Source of the DNA: an uncultured Oscillatoriales cyanobacterium
GTDB taxonomy: Bacteria > Cyanobacteriota > Cyanobacteriia > Cyanobacteriales > Microcoleaceae
Length of the DNA stretch: 64,000 nt
Assembly (NCBI GenBank): GCA_903893625.1
Contig: CAITND010000182.1
Span: forward strand, 1 to 64,000
Reading direction: 5' to 3'
A model generated the notes under the pieces. That model searched no databases and had not been told where the DNA came from. It saw only the letters and a list, made by a program, of their open reading frames with translations. This document shows positions 43,840 through 52,277 of this stretch, in pieces (within the stretch, counting starts at the first letter, position 1; each line of letters opens with the position of its first letter). The position numbers and the translations under genes were made by a program.

Positions 43840-43962
43840 ATGAATGTATCATTAAGTTCAGAAATTGAGAAGTTTATTGAAAGTCAAGTAGAAAGCGGTA
43901 AGTATCTCCCCCAGGGCTGTTTCATTTTCAAAAATTGCGATGCGCTCTTCTGGCGCGGCTAG
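43840..43962 (+). pseudogene. ParD-like antitoxin interrupted by a MITE
   Basis: After a good GGGAGG site the frame begins MNVSLSSEIEKFIESQVESG KYL, the start of ParD antitoxins. At 43912 it runs into the left end of an inverted-repeat element and stops after 17 foreign codons. I find no continuation of parD and no parE gene beyond the element. Confidence 0.7.
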
Positions 43963-44113
43963 CGCCATCGCTTAACCTTTGATCTGGGGCAGGTTTTAGG
44001 CTTGATTTCAAAAGAAAATATCAAAACTGTTGAAATCATCCTTCTTTTCTTTACAGAGTAAGGCTTTTAGAAATTAGCGATCGCATTTTAGATCCGACGC
44101 ATGAAACAGCCCT
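43912..44113. mobile_element. MITE with ISAs1-type ends
   Basis: CAGGGCTGTTTCAT at the left and ATGAAACAGCCCTG at the right are perfect inverted repeats. The right end continues GCGTCGGATC, matching the TIR (CAGGGCTGTTTCATGCGTCG) in front of the truncated ISAs1-type transposase at 55316. There is no coding frame, so it is a non-autonomous relative. Runs of C and G outside both ends obscure any target-site duplication. Confidence 0.75.
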
Positions 44114-44223
44114 GGGGGGGGGGAAATGGGGGGGCGGAAAAATTTTTTCAAAAGGGGGTAACATTTTGAGGAAGTTGTGCTATATTAGTAAATTAGCTGC
44201 GAAATTAAACGCAGTGTTTACAA

Positions 44224-44304
44224 GCGGATGTGGCGGAATTGGTATACGCGCACGTTTGAGGGGCGTGTGGGTCTCCCTTGCGAGTTCGAGTCTCGCCATC
44301 CGCA
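44224..44304 (+). tRNA. tRNA-Leu (GAG)
   Basis: Acceptor arms GCGGATG (44224-44230) and CATCCGC (44297-44303) pair, with discriminator A. The D-arm holds GGAATTGGTATACGC, the anticodon stem CACGT/GCGTG encloses the loop TTGAGGG with anticodon GAG at 44258-44260, and GAGTTCGAGTCTC is the T-arm. The extra arm between them marks a class II tRNA. CCA is not encoded. The AT-rich island lies immediately upstream. Confidence 0.95.
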
Positions 44305-44321
44305 TTCATTATTTGGGGATG

Positions 44322-45407
44322 TTAGATCATCTGACTCCCACGTTTGATTTGTTCCCGTTCTATGGCTTCAAATAAGGCTCTAAAATTGCCTTCCCCAAAA
44401 CCTTCAGCTTGTCGGGGTTGACCTTGAACGGTACAAATTTTTCGTTCAATAAATTCAAAGAAAAAGGTGGGTTGTTCAAAAATGGGTTGGGTAAAAATTT
44501 GTAATAGCATGGCTTCCGGGGTTAATGCTTCCCAATCTACTAAGATTTGGTTCGTTTTTAAGGGTTCCCAATCGACGAATAAGGATTGATGATGCCAACG
44601 GTTTTGTAATTGAATATAATACTCATCGGGAACGGTTAAAAAGGATAATCCTCTTTGTCTTAACTCATTGATCTGTTGTACTAAATTTGAGGTTTTAAGG
44701 GCTAAATGTTGAATTCCCGAACCTTGATTTAGATCTAAAAATTCTTGAATTTGGGAATTAGCCGATGTAGGTTCATTAATGGGAAACTGAACTTTACCTT
44801 GAGGATGAACCAGAACTTGACTTTGTAATCCAGAGCGTTCCGTTTGAATATCAAAACTTTGTTTGGGTCGAAATCCAAATTGATTTTGATACCCCAAAAT
44901 TGCTGTTTGTAAATCTCCAGATTTTACATTTAAAACAACGTGGTCAATGGAAAGTAAAGTTGGGGAAGATAGGGGAAGAAGATCAGGAAAACCGGGAAGC
45001 AGTTTTCCGGCGAGATCTCCCGTTTGTTCAGTAAAGGTATGACGTAACCCTTGCCATCCTTCGAGGGTTAACCATTTTAAAGTTTCTCCCTGATAGTGAT
45101 AGAATTGTAAGGGAGAAATTACCCGAACCCCTTGTTTAAGAAGCTGTTCAACCCTTAATTCTAAATCTTGAACTTGAAAAGCGACATCCACTACCCCGGA
45201 CGGATGAAGCTGCAAAAATTGAGCAACAGGACTCTCAGCCGTTAGAGGCGAAGATAATAGAAAATAGACTGAACCTTGATAAACGATTTCCGTTTGGGTG
45301 TAAGCAAGATTCTGACTCCCAATTGCTTGAAATCCTAGATTATGAATAAACCAATCCCGTGTTCGTTTGGCATCTTGAACATAGAAATGGATATGATTAA
45401 ACTCCAT
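44322..45407 (-). CDS. hppD: 4-hydroxyphenylpyruvate dioxygenase
   Basis: HPPD makes homogentisate, the precursor of tocopherol in cyanobacteria. The 361-residue protein has two vicinal-oxygen-chelate halves. The Fe(II) ligands are visible as His in LLSIDHVVLNV, His in GSGIQHLALKT and Glu in TFFFEFIERKI. Length is as in the family. A fragment of a short-chain dehydrogenase ends only ten bases upstream on the same strand. Confidence 0.92.
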   Translation of the reverse strand: MEFNHIHFYVQDAKRTRDWFIHNLGFQAIGSQNLAYTQTEIVYQGSVYFLLSSPLTAESPVAQFLQLHPSGVVDVAFQVQDLELRVEQLLKQGVRVISPLQFYHYQGETLKWLTLEGWQGLRHTFTEQTGDLAGKLLPGFPDLLPLSSPTLLSIDHVVLNVKSGDLQTAILGYQNQFGFRPKQSFDIQTERSGLQSQVLVHPQGKVQFPINEPTSANSQIQEFLDLNQGSGIQHLALKTSNLVQQINELRQRGLSFLTVPDEYYIQLQNRWHHQSLFVDWEPLKTNQILVDWEALTPEAMLLQIFTQPIFEQPTFFFEFIERKICTVQGQPRQAEGFGEGNFRALFEAIEREQIKRGSQMI

Positions 45408-45417
45408 GATTCATCGT

Positions 45418-45579
45418 TCAATAAGCAACAATATAATTAAGTTTAGAAGAATAAATGGCTTTCCGGTTGAATATTAATTTCCAGTGGAACCGCTTTGTTC
45501 CGGTTTGGGCCAATTTTCGAGCAACGGCTGATCCGATTCCTCCCGTTGCACCCACAACGACAGCTACTTTGTTATTCAT
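45418..45579 (-). pseudogene. Short-chain dehydrogenase N-terminal fragment
   Basis: The 53-codon frame begins MNNKVAVVVGATGGIGSAVA followed by RKLAQTGTK, the Rossmann TGxxxGxG start of an SDR. It then changes character (RFHWKLIFNRKAIYSSKLNY) and stops. The remaining 200 codons, including the catalytic Tyr-x-x-x-Lys, are lost, probably by an internal deletion. Confidence 0.7.
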
Positions 45580-45654
45580 TTACATTTCTTAATAATCATC
45601 TTTCTAGTATAACAAATTCTCGTGACCTTTGTGGAGACGCGCCATGGCACGTCT

Positions 45655-47055
45655 CTACGGGGAATTTAATCTAACTCTCCAATCTTTCTCGGATTTTTCT
45701 AAATTAAAAGCGTTGCTTAAATTTAAGAGCTTTTGAAAATTGCCTCCTAAATTTAATTTTTTAATAATTTGAGTAATAGAAGTGCCATATTTGCGATTAA
45801 ATTGGCTGCCTAAAATTGACATAGGAATATGCTCATCTGATGAATTTAAAGTCAGTTCTTGCATAATTTTAATTAAAGCACTTTCCAGAGCCTCTAAAGA
45901 GTTAATTGGAGGAAATTGAGATAATTCAGTTTCAGGTAAAGCAGTGGGTTGTAGAGCAGGAGACTGAAGCTCAAATAAGGTGACATAACTAGAAGATTTT
46001 TCTGAAGGTTTATGAATCACAAAAATATGGGGATTTTTTAAAAAGATATCTTTGGCTTGATAATCAGAAAAATGGGAAGCGACCACTTGGCTAATCGTTA
46101 AATTGTAGGCTTCTTTATATAAAAATGCGACTCGATTAAGTTTAATCCATTGGCAGTGAGACTGTTTTTGTTCTAATTTAATGAGTTTTTTTAATTGCAG
46201 AATAAATTGATCTAAGGTTGGAATTTGAGGAACTGGATTTAAGGAATAAGTATTAATTTGACCTGTGCGGGTATTCAACACTGTAATTTTAGCTTTATTT
46301 TTACTGACTTGATAAACCGTTAAACCATGAGTCTGTAGGGTATTACATAAATGGGTTAAGCCTTGATCAGAGGAACAGACTAAAACTTCTTTTGCCGTTG
46401 GATAATGAACAAAAATCGATGATCCCACCGTTGACATTTTTAAATCAGCACTATCTTTTCCAGGGGGAACATGAATCAATTGATAGCTTCGTTGATGATA
46501 TTCAAAATCTTTTTTTCCCATGCTGCGCCAATTGGCAAAGGCGACTTTAATTTGCAGGGGATACAGACAAATTGTTTCTAAAAATTGCTCTGTTTCCACA
46601 TCTAAAGGAAGATTTTCGACATCTAATAATAAAATACTAATTCCGATTTCTCTGGGATTTCTGCCATTAAATAATAAGTTTGAAGGCGAATGCTCAACCA
46701 GAGGATAATTCGCAAACAATAAAGCAATATTGGGGTCTGTGAGTTGTTCTAGTTTAACAATTAAGGCTTGATACTCAGAAGAACGTAAGAATTCAGCACT
46801 CAACAAACGGTTTAGATAGGCTTTTAGTTTGACAAAGAGTGCCTCTCGATTTCGCGCTTGACTTAACCCTTGATTAAGTTGACGAATTAGTGAGGATTGA
46901 TATTCAGCCTGTTGCCAAGGAAGATGGGAATAACGGGGGTTAATCCAGTGAGGATATTGATGTTGAAAGTTCACTAACGTTCGACAAACATAGTGACTGA
47001 TGGCAGGAACAACAAGGGTTCCATTTTCTTGAATTGTGCTGGTTTGCTCGAACAT
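45655..47055 (-). CDS. NYN-domain protein with LOTUS/OST-HTH C-terminus
   Basis: About 466 residues from ATG 47055. An N-terminal helical region (ALFVKLKAYLNRLLSAEFLR) precedes a NYN domain with the acidic positions in ISILLLDVENLPLD, PGKDSADLKMSTVGSSIFVH and EVLVCSSDQGLTHLCNTL. A linker domain follows, then at the end a LOTUS-like winged helix (EHIPMSILGSQFNRKYGTSI, then TQIIKKLNLGGNFQKLL). NYN-LOTUS proteins are predicted RNA-binding nucleases. The frame is open to 47181, but its first 42 codons lie in a relic transposon end, so I use 47055. Confidence 0.82.
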   Translation of the reverse strand: MFEQTSTIQENGTLVVPAISHYVCRTLVNFQHQYPHWINPRYSHLPWQQAEYQSSLIRQLNQGLSQARNREALFVKLKAYLNRLLSAEFLRSSEYQALIVKLEQLTDPNIALLFANYPLVEHSPSNLLFNGRNPREIGISILLLDVENLPLDVETEQFLETICLYPLQIKVAFANWRSMGKKDFEYHQRSYQLIHVPPGKDSADLKMSTVGSSIFVHYPTAKEVLVCSSDQGLTHLCNTLQTHGLTVYQVSKNKAKITVLNTRTGQINTYSLNPVPQIPTLDQFILQLKKLIKLEQKQSHCQWIKLNRVAFLYKEAYNLTISQVVASHFSDYQAKDIFLKNPHIFVIHKPSEKSSSYVTLFELQSPALQPTALPETELSQFPPINSLEALESALIKIMQELTLNSSDEHIPMSILGSQFNRKYGTSITQIIKKLNLGGNFQKLLNLSNAFNLEKSEKDWRVRLNSP

Positions 47056-47057
47056 AA

Positions 47058-47121
47058 CCCTGACTATCCCCGTCGAAGTTGGAAGCCCACACTTCTCTAC
47101 GAGTAAGTGTGGGTAGTTCAC
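47058..47121 (+). mobile_element. Relic right end of an IS200/IS605-type element
   Basis: GAAGCCCACACTT...AAGTGTGGGTAGTTCAC contains a nine-pair hairpin (47086-47094 with 47105-47113) followed by TAGTTCAC. Cyanobacterial IS605-type right ends have this GAAGCCC-hairpin-GGGTxGTTCAC form, which is also the 3' scaffold of TnpB guide RNAs. No tnpA or tnpB remains. Confidence 0.5.
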
Positions 47122-47146
47122 ATTATATTTATTGTACAGTTGTACA

Positions 47147-49408
47147 CTACACTTTAGAAATAGAGATCGATTGTTCACCAATCAAAATATCATTACTGAC
47201 GGTCAGAGATGAGGTTTCTTCGTGACATACTGTTAAATCAAACCAGAAGGTTGTTCCCACACCTAACTCACTAATTAAATGAACTTGACTGCGATGTTTT
47301 TCAATAATATTTTTAACAATAGATAACCCCAAACCCGTTCCTTCTAAAGTATGAACTCGATTTTCCACCCGGAAGAAACGAGTAAACACAGCACCTTGAT
47401 CTTCTGGTGCAATTCCCGTTCCCGTATCCGAAACTTCGGTGCGAATATAACGAGTTTTGGGTTGATTTTGCACTAAATGTAAATCAACGGGACGAGGGGG
47501 AGGAGGGGAAATAATCCAGCCTCCTTTTTCAATTTCTTCAACTTCTTGATTCGTTTTGAGATCATCCTCTTCTAACAGATAAACTCGAATCAGCACCCGT
47601 CCCCCCGAAGCAGTAAATTTCAGGGCATTCCCGACTAAATTCGTTAAAACCTGCAACAATAAATCATAATGTCCTAATACTGAAGGTAAATCCGGTTCGA
47701 TTTCTCGACTCAATTCAATCCCTTTATCCTTAGCATTGAGTTGATAGGTTCTCAAGGTTTGTTCCACGACTTGCGCCATATCAACGGGTTCAAAATGATA
47801 GATACGGCAAGATTCTAACCGAGACAAATCTAACACATCATTGACTAAACGAGTTAATCGATCAGTTTCATGGTTAGCCGTTGCTAAAAATTCCTGTCGT
47901 TCTTCTTCCGTTAAATCTTCACCATAATCATGCAAAGTTTCAATAAAGGATTTTATATTAAATAACGGGGTTCTTAATTCATGGGAAACATTACTAATAA
48001 ACTGACTTTTAGCATCATTTAACTCTACTTCACGGGTAATATCCTGAATCGTCATGGCAATGCCTTTTAAACTGTCCCGATAATTGCCTTCTTCGGTAGG
48101 GGTTGCCATCAATTCATGCCCGCCTGTATCCTTCGTTCCTATCTCCGGTCTTCGGTCTTCGGTCTGCTTTTCATATAACGTACATTCCTTAACATTGGGA
48201 CGTTCCGAGGATTCACAAACATTATCTGTATCATGAATACAACTATGACACAACGGTTCATAACCCGGAGATTTATGCAATAAAACCGTTGTTAATAAAA
48301 TCCGTAATGTTCGATTTGTTGGTTCTCCCAAGGAACAGCGAAATTCGCCTCCCTCTAAAGTTCCATTGGCAATTTTTTGTAAAGGTTGTGATAATTCATC
48401 TGTCACCAAGGTAGGTAAAAAGTTAAGAACATTATTGCCAATCACAGGTTTACCTTCCCAACCAAATAGACATCGAGCGGTAGGATTAACTAAAATCAAA
48501 TTTAGTCTGGCGTCAATTAAAACGGCCCCATCTGCAATCGTTGAAACCAAGGTTTCTAATTTTGCTTTTTCAGCCGTTAATTCCTCAATATTTTGTTCTT
48601 CAAAACTTTCTAGGCGTTCTGCCATTTCATTAAAACTGGAAATTAATTCCCCTAATTCTCCGCCAAAGGGCAAATCAACCCGTTGATTAAAATTCCCCGC
48701 CGTAATATTTCTAACCCCTTGGACTAATTCTTTAATCGGTTGAGTAATCGTTAAAGCATTAAATACCGCCCCTAAAATCACCATCACCCAAATCGAAACA
48801 AACACCGCTAATGTCACATCACGGGTTAAATTTGAGGAGACAACAACCGTCGGATTCGGATTAATCCCAATCGCTAAAATTCCTAAATAACTGCCATTGT
48901 GCATCATCGGAACAAAAACATCCGTCACTTCTCCGGCGGGTGTTAAATGTTGTCTCACCATCGGTAAATTAGCAAAATTTCTCGTCTCTATACTGGCTAA
49001 AAAATTATCCGGTAATTGCATCCGTCGCCGCAGGGTTAAGGAATTTTGCACCGCCGAATCAGAAAAGGGTAAACCCAGATAAATTTCCCCCTCTTGATCC
49101 GCATACAACATATAACGGACACTAGAGGTACTGGTGTAAAATTGACGGGAAAATCGGGCAACTTCATCCCGTTTTTCTTCAGCAATGAGGGGGGAAACAT
49201 TGGCGGCTAAAAGTAACCCTAAATCTCGACCGTAACGAGTATCATTGAGACGAGCATCTTCTTGAATGATATTAACCGCCCAAAAGGTTAAACTACTCAT
49301 CAACAACGAAACCACCAGAGTTGCTCCCGCCATTAACCGAGTTTGCAGGGTAAACTCTGACCACCATCTACCAATAATGTCACCGATTTTTTTGAGGACT
49401 CTCAGCAT
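47147..49408 (-). CDS. nblS: Sensor histidine kinase NblS (Hik33/DspA)
   Basis: NblS is the conserved cyanobacterial kinase controlling high-light, cold and nutrient-stress responses and phycobilisome breakdown. The 753-residue protein has a membrane helix (MAGATLVVSLLMSSLTFWAV), a periplasmic sensor, a second helix, HAMP (ITQPIKELVQGVRNITAGNF), PAS, HisKA with phospho-His in FISNVSHELRTPLFNIKSF, and HATPase boxes LVGNALKFTASGG, VSDTGTGIAPEDQG and LEGTGLGLSIVKNI. A Cys-rich insert (PLCHSCIHDTDNVCESSE) precedes HisKA. Next to it, three AGACCGA heptamers at 48145-48165 encode TEDRRPE in frame. Confidence 0.93.
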   Translation of the reverse strand: MLRVLKKIGDIIGRWWSEFTLQTRLMAGATLVVSLLMSSLTFWAVNIIQEDARLNDTRYGRDLGLLLAANVSPLIAEEKRDEVARFSRQFYTSTSSVRYMLYADQEGEIYLGLPFSDSAVQNSLTLRRRMQLPDNFLASIETRNFANLPMVRQHLTPAGEVTDVFVPMMHNGSYLGILAIGINPNPTVVVSSNLTRDVTLAVFVSIWVMVILGAVFNALTITQPIKELVQGVRNITAGNFNQRVDLPFGGELGELISSFNEMAERLESFEEQNIEELTAEKAKLETLVSTIADGAVLIDARLNLILVNPTARCLFGWEGKPVIGNNVLNFLPTLVTDELSQPLQKIANGTLEGGEFRCSLGEPTNRTLRILLTTVLLHKSPGYEPLCHSCIHDTDNVCESSERPNVKECTLYEKQTEDRRPEIGTKDTGGHELMATPTEEGNYRDSLKGIAMTIQDITREVELNDAKSQFISNVSHELRTPLFNIKSFIETLHDYGEDLTEEERQEFLATANHETDRLTRLVNDVLDLSRLESCRIYHFEPVDMAQVVEQTLRTYQLNAKDKGIELSREIEPDLPSVLGHYDLLLQVLTNLVGNALKFTASGGRVLIRVYLLEEDDLKTNQEVEEIEKGGWIISPPPPRPVDLHLVQNQPKTRYIRTEVSDTGTGIAPEDQGAVFTRFFRVENRVHTLEGTGLGLSIVKNIIEKHRSQVHLISELGVGTTFWFDLTVCHEETSSLTVSNDILIGEQSISISKV

Positions 49409-49470
49409 TTCAGGACGATTTCGGGGTTGAGGGTTAAGTTTTGTTAACTATATATCTTAACAGGCGTTAT

Positions 49471-49556
49471 CAGTAATCAGTAATCAGTAATCAGTAATCA
49501 GTCAACGGTCAACCGTCAACGGTCAACCGTTAACGGTCAACGGTCAACGGTCAACC
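49471..49556. repeat. Heptamer tandem repeats (STRR) running into purD
   Basis: CAGTAAT repeats are followed by CAACGGT/CAACCGT repeats. The array continues into the 3' end of purD: the last three codons (VDR) and the TGA at 49544-49546 are made of the repeat. Confidence 0.9.
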
Positions 49557-50809
49557 CTAAACCCAATATCCCGACGACAGTAGAGTCCTTCAAAGTTAAT
49601 ACAGTCAACGGCTTTGTAGGTTTGGGTGATGGCTTCTTTAAAGCTAGACCCAATGGCCGTAACCCCTAAAACTCGTCCGCCATCGGTGAGAATTTGGCCG
49701 TCTTGTAGTTTTGTTCCGGCATGGAATACGATAGCCCCAGATGCTTCAGCGTCTTCTATTCCGGTGATGACTTTGCCTTTTTGATAGAAACCCGGATAAC
49801 CCCCAGAAGCTAAAACGACACACACAGAAACCCCCAATTTCCAGGTCATAGGAACCTGTTCTAGCCTCTGTTCACAACAGGCGAGTAAGACTTCCTCTAA
49901 GGGAGTTTCTAAGAGGGCGAGAACCGCTTGGGTTTCGGGGTCGCCAAACCGACAGTTAAATTCCAATACCTGAATTTCACCTTCCGGGGAAATCATTAAC
50001 CCGGCATAGACCACCCCCCGATAATCAATTCCCCGTTGACGCAGGGTGGCTAAAGTAGGTTCTAAGACCGACTGTTGCACGCGAGACAGGAGTTCCGGGG
50101 GGAGATGGGGTGTCGGAGCATAAGCACCCATTCCCCCCGTATTGGGGCCAGTATCCCCCTCTCCGACCTGTTTATGGTCTTGGGCCGGAACTAAGGGCCG
50201 AATAGTTAACCCGTCCGTTAGGGCCAGTACAGATACTTCCTGTCCGGTTAAGAAGTCCTCCACCACCACCCGCAAATTATCCTGGCCAAATTCTCCGGCG
50301 AAAATCGTATCAATAGCTTCATAGGCCATTTCAACGGTAGTCGCAACGGTGACACCCTTTCCGGCGGCTAACCCATCGGCTTTGACTACAATAGGCGCCG
50401 TTTGAATATAGGCTTTAGCGCTGGCTGCATCGGTAAAGACGGCCGCCTTAGCCGTTGGAATTCCAGCCTCTTCCATGAAGGCTTTTGACCAGGCTTTACT
50501 GGCTTCGAGTTGCGCCCCGGCTTGGTTGGGGCCGAATACTTTAATATTGTGTTGTTGTAAATAGTCGGTAATTCCCAGGGCGAGGGGTAATTCTGGCCCA
50601 ACGACAACTAAGGATATTCCCTGAGTTTCCACTAAATTTTTAATCCCTTCAAAATCTTCAACGGAAATCGGATAATTTTCACAGCCTTTGAGGGTAGCCG
50701 TCCCTCCATTTCCAGGGGTACAAAACACTTTTTCAACCTGGGGTGACTGGAGTAATGTCCAGGCGATAGCGTGTTCCCGTCCCCCATTTCCAACTACTAG
50801 AATTTTCAC
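49544..50809 (-). CDS. purD: Phosphoribosylamine-glycine ligase
   Basis: PurD makes GAR in purine synthesis. The 421-residue ATP-grasp enzyme begins MKILVVGNGGREHAIAWTLL, and has APIVVKADGLAAGKGVTVAT, PAQDHKQVGEGDTGPNTGGM and LEFNCRFGDPETQAVLALLE. The C-terminus ends ...YCRRDIGFRVDR; the usual end is at DIGFR, and the last three residues come from a tandem repeat array. Confidence 0.96.
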   Translation of the reverse strand: MKILVVGNGGREHAIAWTLLQSPQVEKVFCTPGNGGTATLKGCENYPISVEDFEGIKNLVETQGISLVVVGPELPLALGITDYLQQHNIKVFGPNQAGAQLEASKAWSKAFMEEAGIPTAKAAVFTDAASAKAYIQTAPIVVKADGLAAGKGVTVATTVEMAYEAIDTIFAGEFGQDNLRVVVEDFLTGQEVSVLALTDGLTIRPLVPAQDHKQVGEGDTGPNTGGMGAYAPTPHLPPELLSRVQQSVLEPTLATLRQRGIDYRGVVYAGLMISPEGEIQVLEFNCRFGDPETQAVLALLETPLEEVLLACCEQRLEQVPMTWKLGVSVCVVLASGGYPGFYQKGKVITGIEDAEASGAIVFHAGTKLQDGQILTDGGRVLGVTAIGSSFKEAITQTYKAVDCINFEGLYCRRDIGFRVDR

Positions 50810-50867
50810 GGTTTTTTGTTCTCGAATTGATTAGCAGTTTTTGATTGTACAATTATAGAAACCCTAT

Positions 50868-50900
50868 AGAAACCGGGTTTCTTCGAGAAACCCGGTTTCT
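50868..50900. repeat. Paired AGAAACC-GGTTTCT palindromes
   Basis: AGAAACCGGGTTTCT (50868-50882) is followed after three bases by AGAAACCCGGTTTCT (50886-50900). Each is self-complementary and the two can also pair with each other. Single units recur after both KGK genes and at 33385. Confidence 0.8.
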
Positions 50901-50985
50901 GGAATAGTTAAGAAACTGCGTTTTATAGATTTTCAGCTAAATTTAGTATAATTTTAGAACAGCTTTGCTTTTGAGGTTAAGCCCA

Positions 50986-51483
50986 ATGACTGATAATTTT
51001 TATCCTTTAACTTGTGATGATGATCTTTTATTGATTGATAAAGATACTTTTACAGTTGCTCGATTTAAAGAATTTGTAATGTATTCTTTGAAAGATAAAA
51101 TTTATAACGACCGAAGTTTTTCATCAGATCCAAGGTTTAAAATTTTATTTAATACTCTTAATAATTATAATTATATAATTGATGATAAGGTAACAATAAA
51201 ATTGACACAAAGCTGTTGGAGTAATGTTAGTGAGTTTGTTGAATGTAAATTATTCAGGTTAACTTCTGGTAAAGGTTGGATCAGTGGTAAATTAATTATA
51301 AAAAGCACAGTTAATCTTTTTCCTAAAGACTATAAAAACTTTACTTATGATCCAAAATCTCCATCTTATCCAAAATCGGAAATTGACATGGAATTACAAT
51401 TTTGTCCCGACGAACCGGAACTATTAGAAACATCTGATTCTGCATTAGATGAATTGAGACAACAACTACAAATTTATCAATAA
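50986..51483 (+). CDS. KGK-domain protein, tandem copy 1
   Basis: The 165-residue protein belongs to the cyanobacterial KGK family: acidic start DDDLLLIDKDTFTVARFKEF, a central FRLTSGKGWISGKLIIKSTV (the W-x-x-GK motif), and the end QFCPDEPELLETSDSALDEL with RQQLQIYQ. Function is unknown. I start at ATG 50986; the frame is open from a TTG at 50965. It is a tandem paralogue of the next gene. Confidence 0.82.
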   Translation: MTDNFYPLTCDDDLLLIDKDTFTVARFKEFVMYSLKDKIYNDRSFSSDPRFKILFNTLNNYNYIIDDKVTIKLTQSCWSNVSEFVECKLFRLTSGKGWISGKLIIKSTVNLFPKDYKNFTYDPKSPSYPKSEIDMELQFCPDEPELLETSDSALDELRQQLQIYQ

Positions 51484-51596
51484 TAATAGAATTTAGGGAT
51501 ATTTTAGGGGGTTCTTAGAAACCCGGTTTCTGGAGGATCTGTGTTATCATTCATTTAAAATTGCTATATCAAATAAAATCTTGAGGACAAAACAAC

Positions 51597-52106
51597 ATGA
51601 ACAATACATTTTATGCTTTGAATGATAATGATATTTTATTATTTGACAGGAATACATTTACGGTTGATAAATTCAAAGAAATTTTATTAAATATTCTAAA
51701 AGAAAAGATGTTTGTTGACACATATAAATTTGAATTCGTACCGGGACATAGGCAGATGGTAGAGACACGCCAAAAATTGACAATTTGCTTGTTGGAGCCA
51801 ATTAATTCTCAATATGATATTGAAAATAAGGCGATTTTAAAAGTAAATCAAAGTAGCGTAAATACCGTTAGTGAAGAAATTGATTGTAAACTCTTAAAAT
51901 TAGGTGCAGCCTCTTGGAAAAGTGGGAAATTGAGATTTAAAGCGATCGCCAACTATAATAACTTATCAGAACCTCAACTTACCATTGAAATCGAACTAGA
52001 ATTTTGTCCCGACGAACCAGAACCATTAGAAACGTCACTCGAACAAACAGAAACCTCTGATTCTTGTCTGGATGAGTTGAGACAAAAACTAAAACTTTAT
52101 CAATAA
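51597..52106 (+). CDS. KGK-domain protein, tandem copy 2
   Basis: The 169-residue paralogue of the preceding gene has NDNDILLFDRNTFTVDKFKE, CKLLKLGAASWKSGKLRFKA and LEFCPDEPEPLETSLEQTET. The two proteins share ends more strongly than middles. The duplication includes 3' flank: TAATAATAGAATTTAGGGAT follows both stops. The function is unknown. Confidence 0.82.
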   Translation: MNNTFYALNDNDILLFDRNTFTVDKFKEILLNILKEKMFVDTYKFEFVPGHRQMVETRQKLTICLLEPINSQYDIENKAILKVNQSSVNTVSEEIDCKLLKLGAASWKSGKLRFKAIANYNNLSEPQLTIEIELEFCPDEPEPLETSLEQTETSDSCLDELRQKLKLYQ

Positions 52107-52277
52107 TAATAGAATTTAGGGATATTTTAGGGGGCTCTTATAAACCTGATTTCTCTTAGAAACCTGGTTTCTGGACTTCTTAGTGTCTTCGTGCCTTTGT
52201 GGTTCATTCTCATATTGTAGTTTTTTAAAGATTCCAGTAAAGTGTAGAAAAATATTGTTACCTGGAGATCTGAGTTA

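Noticed and set aside
49471-49556. Repeats considered as an origin with iterons
   Set aside because: No dnaA or rep gene nearby, no DnaA boxes, and the same heptamer class occurs in several unrelated gaps.
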